The notes: generated by a model from the sequence alone, not told the origin. Shown: positions 33,984 through 42,629, numbered from the stretch's first letter. The stretch is 64,000 nt of DNA from Micromonospora sp. RP3T (GCF_003027925.1 NZ_PYPS01000013.1:98675-162674); one strand, 5' to 3'. Translations and numbers: made by a program.

Positions 33984-34712
33984 GTGGCCAGCTCACTGCG
34001 GACGCGGCGCGGCGGAGCCCGACTGCGCACCGTCGCCCTGATCGGTATCGACGGCTCGGGCAAGACCACCCAGGCCCACCTGCTCGCCGAGGCGCTGACC
34101 GCGGCCGGCCACCGGGCCACCTACCACCGCAACGCCGGCGGTCGACGCTGGCTCGGCCGGCTCGCCCAGCGGGTCGGCCGCCCGGACGCGCAACGCCTCG
34201 TCGGGCGCGACGGCCTGCTCGCGGTCGAGTCCGTGCTGCGGTGGCTGGCCATCGCGCTCGCGCTGCTGAGCTGCCTGGTGACCGGCCGCACGGCGGTGAT
34301 GGACCGGTGGTCCGTCTGCCAGTACGCCAGCATCCGGGCGCACGGTGGGCAGCGCTGGGAGCGGCTGGCCCGGGCCGGCTACCGGATCTTCCCGCCGCCC
34401 CGGGTCACCATCCTGCTGACCGTGGACCCGGCCGAGGCGTACCGGCGGATCGAGCGGCGCGGCACCGACCACGAGAGCATGCGGTGGCTCACCGCCGCCG
34501 ACGCGGCCTACCGGGCGCTGCCGGAGTACGCGGGCTTCGTGGTGGTGGACGGCGGCGGCCCGCCGGAGGAGGTGTCCCGCCGGATCCGGGCGCACCTGAG
34601 CGAGTGGCTGCCGGACGATCCGTCCACGCTCGCCGGCCCGTCGCCGGACGGCACCCCGCGCCCGTCGGGCGGCGGCCGGGACGGCCCGGTGCCGGCTCAG
34701 GCCCGCCCGTAG
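33984..34712 (+). CDS. dTMP kinase-like P-loop kinase
   Basis: The 242-residue product has the P-loop LIGIDGSGKTTQAHLLAEAL and a DRW motif (VMDRWSVCQYASI) like thymidylate kinases, followed by LLTVDPAEAYRRIERRGTDHES. The last 35 residues are Pro/Gly-rich. It may phosphorylate dTMP or another nucleotide; it diverges enough from housekeeping Tmk (for example a hydrophobic WLAIALALLSCLV stretch) that a specialised role is possible. GTG 33984 follows GGGGAG with almost no spacer. It is convergent with the SDR gene by a 16-base overlap. Confidence 0.72.
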   Translation: MASSLRTRRGGARLRTVALIGIDGSGKTTQAHLLAEALTAAGHRATYHRNAGGRRWLGRLAQRVGRPDAQRLVGRDGLLAVESVLRWLAIALALLSCLVTGRTAVMDRWSVCQYASIRAHGGQRWERLARAGYRIFPPPRVTILLTVDPAEAYRRIERRGTDHESMRWLTAADAAYRALPEYAGFVVVDGGGPPEEVSRRIRAHLSEWLPDDPSTLAGPSPDGTPRPSGGGRDGPVPAQARP

Positions 34713-35386
34713 ACCGGGACGCTCGCGCCGCTCGTCGGGGCGGACTCCGGGCCGGCCAGGAAGCGGATCACCGCCGCGATCTCGGCCGGCGGCACCCACC
34801 GCCGGTGGTCCGCCTCGGGCTGGGCGGCCTGGTTGGCCGGGGTGTCGATGACGCTGGGCAGCACCGTGTTGCAGCGCACCCCACGCGGTCGGTACTCCAC
34901 CGCGATCGCGTTCGCGAACGCCTGCACGGCGGCCTTGGCGGTGGCGTAGCCGGCCGCGCCGGGGAACGGGGCCACCGCCGCCCGCGCCGACACGCAGACC
35001 ACCGCGCCGCCGCCGGCCGCGACCAGGTGCGGCAGCGCCGCCTGGGTGACCAGGTAGGTGGGGCGCAGGTTGATCCGCAGCATCCGCTCGAACTCCTCGA
35101 CCGGTGTCTCGTGCACCAGCCCGCCGCTGGCGTACCCGCCGACGAGGTTGACCACGGCGCGCAGCGGCGCCGCCGGCTCGGCGGTGGCGGCCGTCACCGC
35201 CGACGCGGCCCCCTCGGGAGTGAGCAGGTCCGCCACCACCGGAATCGGACCGGACGGCTCGGGCGTCGTCGGGCCGCCCTCCCGACCGGGTACGACCACC
35301 CGCCAGCCGTCCCGTAGGAACGCGGCGGTGACCGCGCCGCCGAGCCCACCCGTGCCTCCGGTCACCAGCACCGTGCGATCCGCCAT
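34697..35386 (-). CDS. Short-chain dehydrogenase/reductase
   Basis: The 229-residue product has the NAD(P)-binding TGGTGGLGG near residue 8, the structural VVNLVGGYASGG segment in place of NNAG, and the catalytic Ser and YATAK (SARAAVAPFPGAAGYATAK). The cofactor-binding Arg at the end of strand 2 (VVPGREGG) favours NADPH. Substrate unknown. ATG 35386 is preferred to a GTG two codons earlier. It is a single gene. Confidence 0.88.
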   Translation of the reverse strand: MADRTVLVTGGTGGLGGAVTAAFLRDGWRVVVPGREGGPTTPEPSGPIPVVADLLTPEGAASAVTAATAEPAAPLRAVVNLVGGYASGGLVHETPVEEFERMLRINLRPTYLVTQAALPHLVAAGGGAVVCVSARAAVAPFPGAAGYATAKAAVQAFANAIAVEYRPRGVRCNTVLPSVIDTPANQAAQPEADHRRWVPPAEIAAVIRFLAGPESAPTSGASVPVYGRA

Positions 35387-35957
35387 GGCCACACGTTAGC
35401 CGCCGGGGACGCCGAGACGCCGGGACGCCGGTCCGGCGGCGGGCCGTGCTGCCGGCCGTCCGCTGCCGGCCGCACCCGATGGTCACGGAGAGCGAGACGG
35501 AGGCGCGGCAGTCGGACGGGCCGCCGTCGCCTTTGCTCTGCAGCCATCCCCGCAGCAGAAACCGAGAGCAACCACCCGAACTGCCGGCCCGCGCCGATCC
35601 CGCTCGCCCCTGCCCAGGTAGAGGAGTTGCTGCGCATATGTGTGCAGAGCAAAGGCGGCGGAGGGATGTCTCGCCGCCCCTCCGCCGCAGTCACGCTGAG
35701 AGACCAACTCCATCGTCGCTGTCCGTGACGTCGCCGACGCAGGCGGGACGGTTCACCCGGCTGACCGGTGGTCCGGCGGCGGCCGTCCGGGCCGAAGGGT
35801 CGGCGTGCGGTCGATCGGACGATCCTCCGGCGGGCGCGAGACGACCGGACCGGAGGAGGCGGCCGGGCTGCGGTAATGGGACCCTGGGCACGGGGAACGG
35901 GCGCGGATGGCGGTAAATTTCCCGATACGCGGCGTCATGGTTGACGCTCACGCCCAG
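35387..35957. other. 571-bp intergenic region with a hairpin-bounded element
   Basis: No convincing gene is present. The striking content is the 130-bp inverted-repeat-bounded element at 35528-35657, described separately. The rest (35690-35957) is GC-rich with no recognised motif until the RpiR operator; the sequence around 35915-35940 (GTAAATTTCCCGATACG) is AT-richer and may hold the promoter of the rpiR-murQ operon. Confidence 0.5.
35528..35657. repeat. 130-bp element bounded by perfect 15-bp inverted repeats
   Basis: The ends CGCCTTTGCTCTGCA (35528-35542) and TGCAGAGCAAAGGCG (35643-35657) are exact reverse complements. Between them are about 100 bases without a gene, including GCATATGTGTGC next to the right arm. 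It could be a MITE-like mobile remnant or encode a folded RNA. No transposase is near. Confidence 0.6.
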
Positions 35958-35972
35958 TGAAAGTAAGTTTCA
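35958..35972. promoter_or_regulatory. Palindromic operator TGAAAGTAAGTTTCA upstream of the RpiR gene
   Basis: Six of seven pairs match around a central A. It ends three bases before the GTG of the RpiR gene, so a bound repressor would block initiation or elongation. Autoregulation by the RpiR protein is the likely meaning. Confidence 0.65.
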
Positions 35973-35975
35973 TCC

Positions 35976-36890
35976 GTGGCGAAGAGTCCGAAGATTTCTG
36001 CGAGTCACGAGCCCGGTGGACTGATCGTCCACATCAGCGGCCTCCTGCCCTCGCTGTCCCCGGCCGAGCAGCGGGTGGCCCGGCTGGTCGTCGCCGATCC
36101 GGCGGACGCGGCCCGGCGCACGATCACCGACCTCGCCACCGCCGCCGAGACATCCGAGGCGACCGTGATCCGGTTCTGTCGCTCGGTCGGCATGAACGGC
36201 TACCCCCAGCTGCGGATCCGGCTCGCCGCCGAGGCCGCCCGCCGGGTCGAGCCGCCGGACGCGCGGGTCGTCGGCGGCGACATCCCGCCCGGCGCCGACC
36301 TGGCCCAGATCATCGCCACCATCGCGTTCAACGACGCACGGGCCGTCGAGGAAACCGCCGAGCAGCTCGACCCGGCGGTCTGCGAGCGGGTGGTCGAGGC
36401 GATCGGCGCGGCCGGCCGGATCGACGTCTACGGCGCGGGCGCCAGCGGCTTCGTCGCCTCGGACTTCCAGCAGAAGCTGCACCGCATCGGCCGCATCGCG
36501 TTCTACTTCCCGGACGTGCACACCGCGCTCACCTCCGCCGCGCTGCTGGGCCGCGGCGACGTCGCGGTCGGCATCTCCCACACCGGCACCACGTCCGACG
36601 TGATCGAGGTCCTGGAGCAGGCCCGGGCGCGCGGCGCCACCACGGTGGCGCTCACCAACTTCCCCCGCTCACCGATCACCGAGGTCGCGGACCACGTGCT
36701 CACCACCGCCGCCCGGGAGACGACCTACCGGTCCGGCGCGACGGCCAGCCGGCTGGCCCAGCTCACCGTGGTCGACTGCCTCTTCGTCGGGGTGGCCGCC
36801 CGGAGTCGGGCCCGCACCAAGAAGGCCCTCGAGGCCACCGCCGAGGCGGTCCAGTCGCGTCGGGTGGGTCCCGGGCGGAGGCGGGCATGA
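35976..36890 (+). CDS. RpiR/MurR family transcriptional regulator
   Basis: The 304-residue product has an N-terminal HTH (LSPAEQRVARLVVADPADAAR, TITDLATAAETSEATVIRFCRS) and a SIS sugar-phosphate-binding domain from about 120 (RIDVYGAGASGFVASDFQQKL, GISHTGTTSDVIEVLEQAR). MurR-type members respond to MurNAc-6-phosphate. Its stop overlaps the murQ start (ATGA), so the regulator and the etherase are one operon. A palindrome just before its GTG suggests self-control. Confidence 0.93.
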   Translation: MAKSPKISASHEPGGLIVHISGLLPSLSPAEQRVARLVVADPADAARRTITDLATAAETSEATVIRFCRSVGMNGYPQLRIRLAAEAARRVEPPDARVVGGDIPPGADLAQIIATIAFNDARAVEETAEQLDPAVCERVVEAIGAAGRIDVYGAGASGFVASDFQQKLHRIGRIAFYFPDVHTALTSAALLGRGDVAVGISHTGTTSDVIEVLEQARARGATTVALTNFPRSPITEVADHVLTTAARETTYRSGATASRLAQLTVVDCLFVGVAARSRARTKKALEATAEAVQSRRVGPGRRRA

Positions 36891-37834
36891 CGGCGGGTCG
36901 GGTGGAGCGGGACGAGGTGACCGCGGTGCGTCCGGTGGTGCGGGTCGGCGCGCCGACCGAACGGCGTAACCCGCACAGCGTCGACCTCGACCTGATGTCG
37001 ACCCGGGACGTGCTCGCCGTGATCAACGAGGCGGACCGGCGGGTGCCGGCCGCGGTGGCCGCCGTGCTGGACGAGATCGCCGAGACCGTCGACCTGGCCG
37101 TGGCCGCGCTGCGCGGCGGACGCCGGGTGCACTACTTCGGCGCCGGCACCTCCGGCCGCCTGGGCGTGCTGGACGCGGCCGAGCTGGCGCCCACGTTCAA
37201 CTCGCCGCGGCACTGGTTCTGCGCCCACCTGGCGGGCGGCCCGGAGGCCATGTGGCGGGCCGTCGAGGACGCCGAGGACGACGAGCGCGGCGGTGCCGCC
37301 GAGGCCGCCAAGTGTGTCCGCGCCGGGGACCTGGTGGTCGGCCTGGCGGCCAGCGGGCGCACCCCGTACGTCCTCGGGGCGCTCGCCGCGTCCCGGTCCC
37401 AGGGCGCCGGGACGGTGCTGCTCTGCGCGAATCCGGAGGCCGAGGCCGCCGCGTCGGTGGACGTGTTCATCGGGGTGGACACCGGACCCGAGGTGGTCAC
37501 CGGGTCGACCCGGATGAAGGCAGGCACCGCGCAGAAGCTGGTGCTCAACACGTTCTCCACGGCCGTGATGGTGCGTCTCGGCCGGGTCTACTCGAACCTG
37601 ATGATCGACATGGTGGCCACCAACGCCAAGCTGCGCGGCCGGATGATCTCGATCCTGATGGAGGCCACCGGCTGCGCCGAGGAGGTCTGCGCCGTCGCGT
37701 TGCGCGAGGCCGACGGCGATCTCAAGACCGCCCTCGTCTCGCTGGTCTCCGGCGCCGAGGTGCCCGCCGCCCGGGCCGCCCTGGCCCGCGCCGCCGACCA
37801 GGTCCGCGGCGCTCTGGCCCTGCTCGCCTCCTGA
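36887..37834 (+). CDS. murQ: N-acetylmuramic acid 6-phosphate etherase
   Basis: The 315-residue cytoplasmic enzyme removes the lactyl ether from MurNAc-6-phosphate to yield GlcNAc-6-phosphate in peptidoglycan recycling. It has the SIS domain motifs VHYFGAGTSGRLGVLDAAEL, VVGLAASGRTPYVLGAL, GPEVVTGSTRMKAGTAQKLV and MVATNAKLRGRM, all typical of MurQ. ATG 36887 overlaps the RpiR stop. A strong hairpin follows the stop. No phosphotransferase or MurNAc kinase gene is adjacent. Confidence 0.96.
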   Translation: MTAGRVERDEVTAVRPVVRVGAPTERRNPHSVDLDLMSTRDVLAVINEADRRVPAAVAAVLDEIAETVDLAVAALRGGRRVHYFGAGTSGRLGVLDAAELAPTFNSPRHWFCAHLAGGPEAMWRAVEDAEDDERGGAAEAAKCVRAGDLVVGLAASGRTPYVLGALAASRSQGAGTVLLCANPEAEAAASVDVFIGVDTGPEVVTGSTRMKAGTAQKLVLNTFSTAVMVRLGRVYSNLMIDMVATNAKLRGRMISILMEATGCAEEVCAVALREADGDLKTALVSLVSGAEVPAARAALARAADQVRGALALLAS

Positions 37835-37847
37835 TCCCACCGGATCC

Positions 37848-37877
37848 CACCCGCCGGGCGCATCCGCCCGGCGGGTG
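37848..37877 (+). terminator. Terminator after murQ
   Basis: A perfect 13-bp stem (CACCCGCCGGGCG/CGCCCGGCGGGTG) with loop CATC lies 13 bases after the murQ stop. Confidence 0.8.
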
Positions 37878-38277
37878 CGACGCGTATCACGGGGTGGGAG
37901 GGGACGGCTCTCCCGGTGCGGATTGTTCAACGAGGCGGAGGGTAATCCTTCCCCGTGGCTGAACCGACCGGTCCACGGGCGCGTATCAGGCAGTGACCAG
38001 GATCCCAATGTGGCGGTGACGCGGCTCGCTGTGTTCATGGAACGGGCAATGGTGCCATTCCATGGGCGGACGGCGATTTCGCTGTTCCGGACCCCGTTCA
38101 CCAGGGGGTCCGCCGGCCGTCGAGCAAGGGGTCCTGACAGGAAACATGGACCGGGCTCTCAGGTAGCACTCAGGCATTCGTGACAGTTTCGACTCACGAC
38201 ATGGAATCCCCGACACGTCTCATCTGTTGTGTAGGTGTCAGCACCTACGGGCACAGCGGAGGTTACGGGGAGGGCTG
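37878..38277. other. 400-bp leader/promoter region of the sigma factor gene
   Basis: No gene is seen. The region is less GC-rich than average from 38000 on (for example TGACAGTTTCGACTCACGACATGG around 38180, where a -35-like TGACAG occurs), as expected for a complex promoter. It ends in an exact inverted repeat at 38231-38248 and a GGGGAGGG ribosome site. Confidence 0.45.
38231..38248 (+). promoter_or_regulatory. Inverted repeat GTAGGTG-TCAG-CACCTAC before the sigma gene
   Basis: The seven-base arms are exact. The repeat ends 29 bases before the sigma factor ATG. It could be a repressor operator or a small hairpin in the leader that affects translation. Confidence 0.55.
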
Positions 38278-39279
38278 ATGAACGTGGGGATGGCAAGGAA
38301 CCGGGCAACCGGCGCGAGCGAGGGGACCGTGGCAATCGTGGACAAGAACATCGGCATGCGTACCGACGAGGTCGCCGAGGAGCGGGACCTGGTCGGCGTC
38401 TACCTGCACGAGATCTCCCGGACGCCGCTGCTGGACGCCGCCCGGGAGGTCGACCTCTCCAAGTCGATCGAGGCCGGCCTCTACGCCGAGCACCTGCTCG
38501 ACACCGACCGGATCCCCGACGGGGCCACCCGGGAGGAACTGGAGCGCGTGGTCGCCGACGGCGAGCGGGCGAAGGACCTGTTCATCCGCGCGAACCTGCG
38601 GCTGGTCGTCTCCATCGCCCGCCGCTACGTGCGCTCCGGCATGCCCATGCTGGACCTGATCCAGGAGGGCAACACCGGCCTGGTCCGGGCGGTCGAGAAG
38701 TTCGACTACGAGCGGGGCTTCAAGTTCTCCACCTACGCGACCTGGTGGATCCGGCAGGCCATCAGCCGGGCGATCGCCCAGCAGGAGCGGACCGTACGGC
38801 TGCCCGTGCACCTGGTGGAGGACGTCAACCGGATGCGCAACGTGGCCCGGCAGCTCACCCGCGAGCTGGGCGCCGACCCGGAGCCGGAGCAGATCGCGGC
38901 CTCGCTCGGCGTCACCGTCGAACGGGTCAACGAGCTGGTCCGCTGGTCGCAGGACACCGTCTCGCTGGACACCCCGGTGGGCGACGACGGTGACACCAAC
39001 CTCGGTGACCTGGTCGCCGACAGCGACGCCCCGTCGCCGGAGGAGATCGTGCTCACCGGCCTGGAGCGGCAGCGGATCGAGGGGCTGCTCAACCACCTCG
39101 ACGACCGGTCCGCCGGCATCATGCGGGCCCGCTACGGCCTGGAGGACGGGCGGGAACACTCGCTGACCGAGGTCGCCTCCCGGTTCTCGCTCTCCCGGGA
39201 GCGGATCCGCCAGCTCGAGATCCAGGCCCTCGGCCGGCTCCGCGAGCTGGCCCGCGCCGAGGGGTTGCAGGCGGCCTGA
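38278..39279 (+). CDS. Group 2 RpoD-like sigma-70 factor
   Basis: ATG 38278 with GGGGAGGG gives 333 residues. Regions 1.2 (DLVGVYLHEISRTPLLDAAREVDL), 2.1-2.4 (ANLRLVVSIARRYV, DLIQEGNTGLVRAVEKFDYE, FSTYATWWIRQAISRAI), 3 and 4.2 (SLTEVASRFSLSRERIRQLE) are all present; the long acidic region 1.1 of the primary sigma is missing. That makes it a nonessential HrdA/C/D- or MysB-like alternative to the vegetative sigma, often stress or stationary-phase related. Confidence 0.92.
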   Translation: MNVGMARNRATGASEGTVAIVDKNIGMRTDEVAEERDLVGVYLHEISRTPLLDAAREVDLSKSIEAGLYAEHLLDTDRIPDGATREELERVVADGERAKDLFIRANLRLVVSIARRYVRSGMPMLDLIQEGNTGLVRAVEKFDYERGFKFSTYATWWIRQAISRAIAQQERTVRLPVHLVEDVNRMRNVARQLTRELGADPEPEQIAASLGVTVERVNELVRWSQDTVSLDTPVGDDGDTNLGDLVADSDAPSPEEIVLTGLERQRIEGLLNHLDDRSAGIMRARYGLEDGREHSLTEVASRFSLSRERIRQLEIQALGRLRELARAEGLQAA

Positions 39280-39297
39280 GCTGGTAGTAATGAACGA

Positions 39298-39338
39298 CGA
39301 AACGGCCGGCGTCCGACAGGGGGACGCCGGCCGTTTCG
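39298..39338. terminator. Strong terminator between sigma and NlpC genes
   Basis: A perfect 17-bp stem (39298-39314 with 39322-39338) has a seven-base loop; the right arm ends GTTTCG. It lies between convergent genes and works for both. Confidence 0.85.
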
Positions 39339-39348
39339 CTGCCGTGGA

Positions 39349-40335
39349 TCAGACCCGGCCGTAACCGGCGATCGACATGATGTTCATGCCGCGTTTGCTG
39401 ACGTTGCGGCCCGCGCTGGGCGCGTCGATGATCTGACCGCCGCCGACGTAGAGGGCGACGTGCCCGAGCCCGGAGTAGAACACCAGGTCACCCGGTTGCA
39501 GCGCGCTACGGCTGATCCTGGTCGTGGCGCTCCACTGGGCCGCCGCGTTGTGCGGCAGCGACTTCCCGGCGGCCCGCCAGGCGGCCAGCGTCAGGCCCGA
39601 GCAGTCGTAGCTGCCGGGGCCCTCGGCACCCCACCCGTACGGCTTGCCGACCGCGCCGTAGGCGTACCGCACCGCCACCCCGGCCTTGCCGGAGACGGCC
39701 GGCGGCTTACCCGCCGAACTCGCCTTGGCCGGCGCCTCGGTGGATCGCCCGTACGCCTGGCGGCGCATCTCGTAGAGGCGGGACAGGTCCCCCTCGATCC
39801 GCTTCTTACCGGCGGCGAGCTGCTTGGCCTGCGCCGCCTCCCGGGCCAGCGTGACGTCCAGCTTGGTCTTCTGGTCGATCAGCCGGCGCTGGTCGGCGGT
39901 GAAGCCGGTGATGGTGCGCTGCCGCTGGCGGGTGAGCTGGTCGAGCGTGCCCAACCGTTCCGGCAGCGCGGCGGTGCCGCCCGGCTCCAGCAGCGCCGCC
40001 GCGGTGCGCATGCCACCGGTCTTGTACGCCGTGGCGGCCAGCACGCCCACGTCGGCGCGGCTCCGCTCGGCCTGTTCCTGCAACGGGCCGATCCTGGCCT
40101 CCAACGTGGCGGCCTCGGCCTTGTTGGCCTTGATGTCCTCGTTGAGCTTGTTGTAGGACTCGACGATTCGCTCCAGCTCAGTCGAGGACTTCTCGATCTG
40201 CTTCGTCAGCTCGGCGGGGGTGGGCTCGGCCCGAGCCACCGACGCCGGGGCGAGCAGCGCGGCCGACAGGCCGGCCACCGCCAGCGAGCGGAGCAGCATC
40301 CGTAAGGACGACAAGAGCGGAAAGCTCCTCTCCAT
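39349..40335 (-). CDS. Secreted NlpC/P60 peptidoglycan endopeptidase with coiled-coil
   Basis: The 328-residue product has a signal peptide ending SVARA-EP (about 36), a long coiled-coil (about 40-195, QIEKSSTELERIVESYNKLN), a linker, and a C-terminal NlpC/P60 domain with catalytic Cys245 in YDCSGLTLAAWR and His292 in GHVALYVGG. It is the RipA/CwlO-like architecture in which the coiled-coil restrains a cell-wall hydrolase that cuts the D-Glu-diaminopimelate bond, used in cell separation or growth. The upstream region shows no clear ydaO-type riboswitch. Confidence 0.93.
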   Translation of the reverse strand: MERSFPLLSSLRMLLRSLAVAGLSAALLAPASVARAEPTPAELTKQIEKSSTELERIVESYNKLNEDIKANKAEAATLEARIGPLQEQAERSRADVGVLAATAYKTGGMRTAAALLEPGGTAALPERLGTLDQLTRQRQRTITGFTADQRRLIDQKTKLDVTLAREAAQAKQLAAGKKRIEGDLSRLYEMRRQAYGRSTEAPAKASSAGKPPAVSGKAGVAVRYAYGAVGKPYGWGAEGPGSYDCSGLTLAAWRAAGKSLPHNAAAQWSATTRISRSALQPGDLVFYSGLGHVALYVGGGQIIDAPSAGRNVSKRGMNIMSIAGYGRV

Positions 40336-40598
40336 GGTCGCCGGGCCGCGTCTGCACGACCCGTCGACGCCGGACCGGCGCCATCCGGGCGGATGGCGGT
40401 CGACCGGACCGACCTGGACAACCTAACCCGTGATCGGAGTGAACGGGAGTTCAAGCAGGGGCGAAAGTTGGCAAAGTGTCGGAAAGTGACAATGATGACG
40501 TTCACGATCGGTGACCGTTTCCGGCGTGGCGAATGCGCCACACAATGGGACCCGGATTCGGGATTCCCATCGCGGGATCCCTGCCCCGGGAGGCCACC

Positions 40599-41108
40599 GT
40601 GCAGACCGACCACTCCGCCACCCACCCGCCCCGCGCCACCGCGCCCGGCCTGCTCTACGCCCGGCCCGGCATCGTCGTGACCACCGAACGCTTCACCGTC
40701 GGCCGCACCAGCTGGCCGGTCGCCGAGATCACCCAGCTCCGGACCGCCCGCGGCCCGCACGACCGGCTCGCCGTCCGGGCGGTCGCCGGCACCGCCGCGC
40801 TCATCGCCTCGGCCGGGCTGCTGCTCGGCTTCACCGGCGGCCTGCAACGGCTCACCGCCGGGGCGTACCTCACGCTCGGCGCGGTCGGCCTGCTGCCGCT
40901 GCTGCTCGTGCTGGTCGGCGACCGCTGGCGGCCCCCCGCGTACGACCTGTGGGGCCGGATCCGGGGCGCCGAGGAACTGCTGTTCAGCAGCGACGACGAA
41001 CGGCAGTTCGGGCAGGTCGCCGACGCGCTGCGCCAGGCCCGGGAGCGGGCCCGCCGCGACGGCCGGACCGACCCGCCGGGCACCGGCCCGTGGCGCCCGG
41101 CGCGCTGA
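40599..41108 (+). CDS. DUF6232-type membrane protein
   Basis: GTG 40599 with GGGAGG is chosen over longer frames, giving 169 residues. A short N-terminal domain (YARPGIVVTTERFTVGRTSWPVAEI) precedes two hydrophobic helices (about 65-84 and 93-112), and a cytoplasmic C-terminal part with LLFSSDDERQFGQVADALRQA. This is the DUF6232 arrangement. No function is known. It is a single gene convergent with the DUF3817 gene by eight bases. Confidence 0.78.
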   Translation: MQTDHSATHPPRATAPGLLYARPGIVVTTERFTVGRTSWPVAEITQLRTARGPHDRLAVRAVAGTAALIASAGLLLGFTGGLQRLTAGAYLTLGAVGLLPLLLVLVGDRWRPPAYDLWGRIRGAEELLFSSDDERQFGQVADALRQARERARRDGRTDPPGTGPWRPAR

Positions 41109-41115
41109 ACCCCGG

Positions 41116-41445
41116 TCAGCCGGCGACCGGCTCCGGGGTGCGGCGCCGACGCTCGGCGGCCACCCAGTGGCTCACCCGCCGCTCCGCGTAGAACGAGACG
41201 AACGGCACGGTGCCGGCCAGCATCACCAGCAGCATCCGCTTCAGCGGCCAGTCGGCCCGGCGGGACAGGTCGAACGTCAGCGCCAGATAGAGCATGTAGA
41301 GCCAGCCGTGCGCGACACCCACCACGGCCACCACGCTCGGGTTGTCGAAGCCGTACTTCAGCGGCATGCCGATCAGGACCAGCACCACCAGCGCCACGCC
41401 CACGATCCAGGCGATCACGCGGTACCGGGTAAGGGCTCCGCCCAC
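41116..41445 (-). CDS. DUF3817 membrane protein
   Basis: GTG 41445 behind GGAAGGACGG gives 109 residues. Three hydrophobic helices (about 7-27, 40-56, 66-84) and the family pattern RVIAWIVGVALVVLVLIGMPLKY, VGVAHGWLYMLYL, FYAERRV identify DUF3817. Such proteins are often fused or adjacent to a longer membrane protein, as here with the gene 25 bases upstream. Function unknown. Confidence 0.88.
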   Translation of the reverse strand: MGGALTRYRVIAWIVGVALVVLVLIGMPLKYGFDNPSVVAVVGVAHGWLYMLYLALTFDLSRRADWPLKRMLLVMLAGTVPFVSFYAERRVSHWVAAERRRRTPEPVAG

Positions 41446-41470
41446 CGTCGTCCGTCCTTCCGCACCGGCC

Positions 41471-41890
41471 TCAGCCGGGATAGTCGCCGGGCCGGGCGCC
41501 CGGATTGGCGTTCAACCAGGAAAGGTAGCGGTTGTACGCGGCCAGCTCGCCGTCGTCCGCGCCCTCGGCCGGCGTCGACGGCACCCGGGCGACGCGCACC
41601 GGCCGGCGTACCGCCGGGGTCGGCGCGACCGGCTCGTCGCCGGCGGTCGCCGGCGGCGCGTCCTCCGCCGACGGACCGGGCGCGGCCCGCAGCGCCTGCC
41701 GCACCTCGCGCCACCAGACGAAGACCACGAAGCCGGCGAAGACCGGCCACTCGATCGCGTACCCGAAGCTCAGCGCGTTGCCCCCGGCGGCGCGGGTGAC
41801 CTGCCACCAGCCCAGCCCGAGGAAACCCACCACCAGCACGACCATGGCCACGTGGCGGGCGATCCACGCCGGTGTCCGGAGCCGCTGCAT
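41471..41890 (-). CDS. Conserved two-helix membrane protein upstream of DUF3817
   Basis: The 139-residue product has helices at about 13-33 and 43-59, followed by a Pro/Ala-rich cytoplasmic tail that ends [23 protein letters not shown]. That C-terminal motif and the [10 protein letters not shown] in the loop recur in actinobacterial membrane proteins next to DUF3817. It resembles the first part of SURF1-like proteins but is too short for one. Co-transcribed with the DUF3817 gene. Confidence 0.75.
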   Translation of the reverse strand: MQRLRTPAWIARHVAMVVLVVGFLGLGWWQVTRAAGGNALSFGYAIEWPVFAGFVVFVWWREVRQALRAAPGPSAEDAPPATAGDEPVAPTPAVRRPVRVARVPSTPAEGADDGELAAYNRYLSWLNANPGARPGDYPG

Positions 41891-42012
41891 GCCATCGAGG
41901 GTACCGGGGCCGGCGGCCGTCTCCGACGCGGCGTCGTAGGTGGCGTGGGTTTGGTGGCACAGCGGTTGGGCATCCGTCTAGTCGCCAGCCCGAACGAGAC
42001 GAGGGGGCGACG

Positions 42013-42312
42013 ATGACCGAATCGGTACGCCGGGACACCAGCCCGGAGCAGCGCGTCACCGAGTGGGACGGGGACCACGCCCGCGCCGGGGCCACCGACG
42101 GCGACCTGCCCGGCGTGGACCCCGCCGAGCTGAGCGACGAGGACCTGATCCGGGAGGTGCGGAGCCTGCACCGGACCCGCCTGGACACGCTGCGGCACGC
42201 CACCGACTCCGCGCTCGCCAACCACCTGCGCCGCACCGCCGAGCTGGAGACCGAGTACCTGGCCCGGCACCCCGGCCGGGAGATCGACCCGCACCGGCTG
42301 CGGGAGGCCTGA
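42013..42312 (+). CDS. DUF6158 protein
   Basis: ATG 42013 with GAGGGGG gives 99 residues. The acidic N-terminus is followed by LPGVDPAELSDEDLIREVRSLHRTR and a helical ending (NHLRRTAELETEYLARHPGREIDPHRLR), the DUF6158 pattern. Soluble, no known role. Its TGA overlaps the next ATG (TGATG). Confidence 0.82.
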   Translation: MTESVRRDTSPEQRVTEWDGDHARAGATDGDLPGVDPAELSDEDLIREVRSLHRTRLDTLRHATDSALANHLRRTAELETEYLARHPGREIDPHRLREA

Positions 42313-42629
42313 TGGCCAGCCACGCCGAGCGCGGCATGTCCGCGCCGCCCGAGGTGGTGTTCAGCACCGCCACCGACCCGGACCGGTCCGCCGCCTGGCT
42401 GCCCGAGGAGCTGCGCGGCTCCGGCGCCTGCCGGGTGGAGGTGCTCGACGCCGACGACATGCGGGCGCGGTGGAGCAGCGCCGACTGGTCCGCGGAGATC
42501 GACGTGGAACCGGCCGACGCCGGCGGCGCCCGCGTCCGGCTGAACCTGGCCGGCCCGGACCACGGCCTGGCCGACGAGATCCTGGCCAACCTCGACCGCG
42601 AGGTCGGCGACAATCTGACCGCCGGCTGA
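42312..42629 (+). CDS. Small SRPBCC-like protein
   Basis: ATG 42312 overlaps the DUF6158 stop. The 105-residue product begins MASHAERGMSAPPEVVFSTATDPDRSAAWLPE, the start of a SRPBCC/START-like fold, and continues with beta-strands to VGDNLTAG; it is shorter than usual SRPBCC proteins (about 140), lacking part of the C-terminal helix. It may bind a small hydrophobic ligand. Coupled to DUF6158. Confidence 0.72.
   Translation: MASHAERGMSAPPEVVFSTATDPDRSAAWLPEELRGSGACRVEVLDADDMRARWSSADWSAEIDVEPADAGGARVRLNLAGPDHGLADEILANLDREVGDNLTAG

Noticed and set aside
38263..39159. A 298-codon frame opposite the sigma factor gene
   Set aside because: Composition (Pro/Gln/His/Val) is that of a GC shadow, and the opposite strand encodes a full sigma factor.
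40336..40598. c-di-AMP (ydaO) riboswitch before the NlpC/P60 gene, as is common in actinobacteria
   Set aside because: The conserved ydaO core words could not be found on the minus strand of this 263-bp gap.
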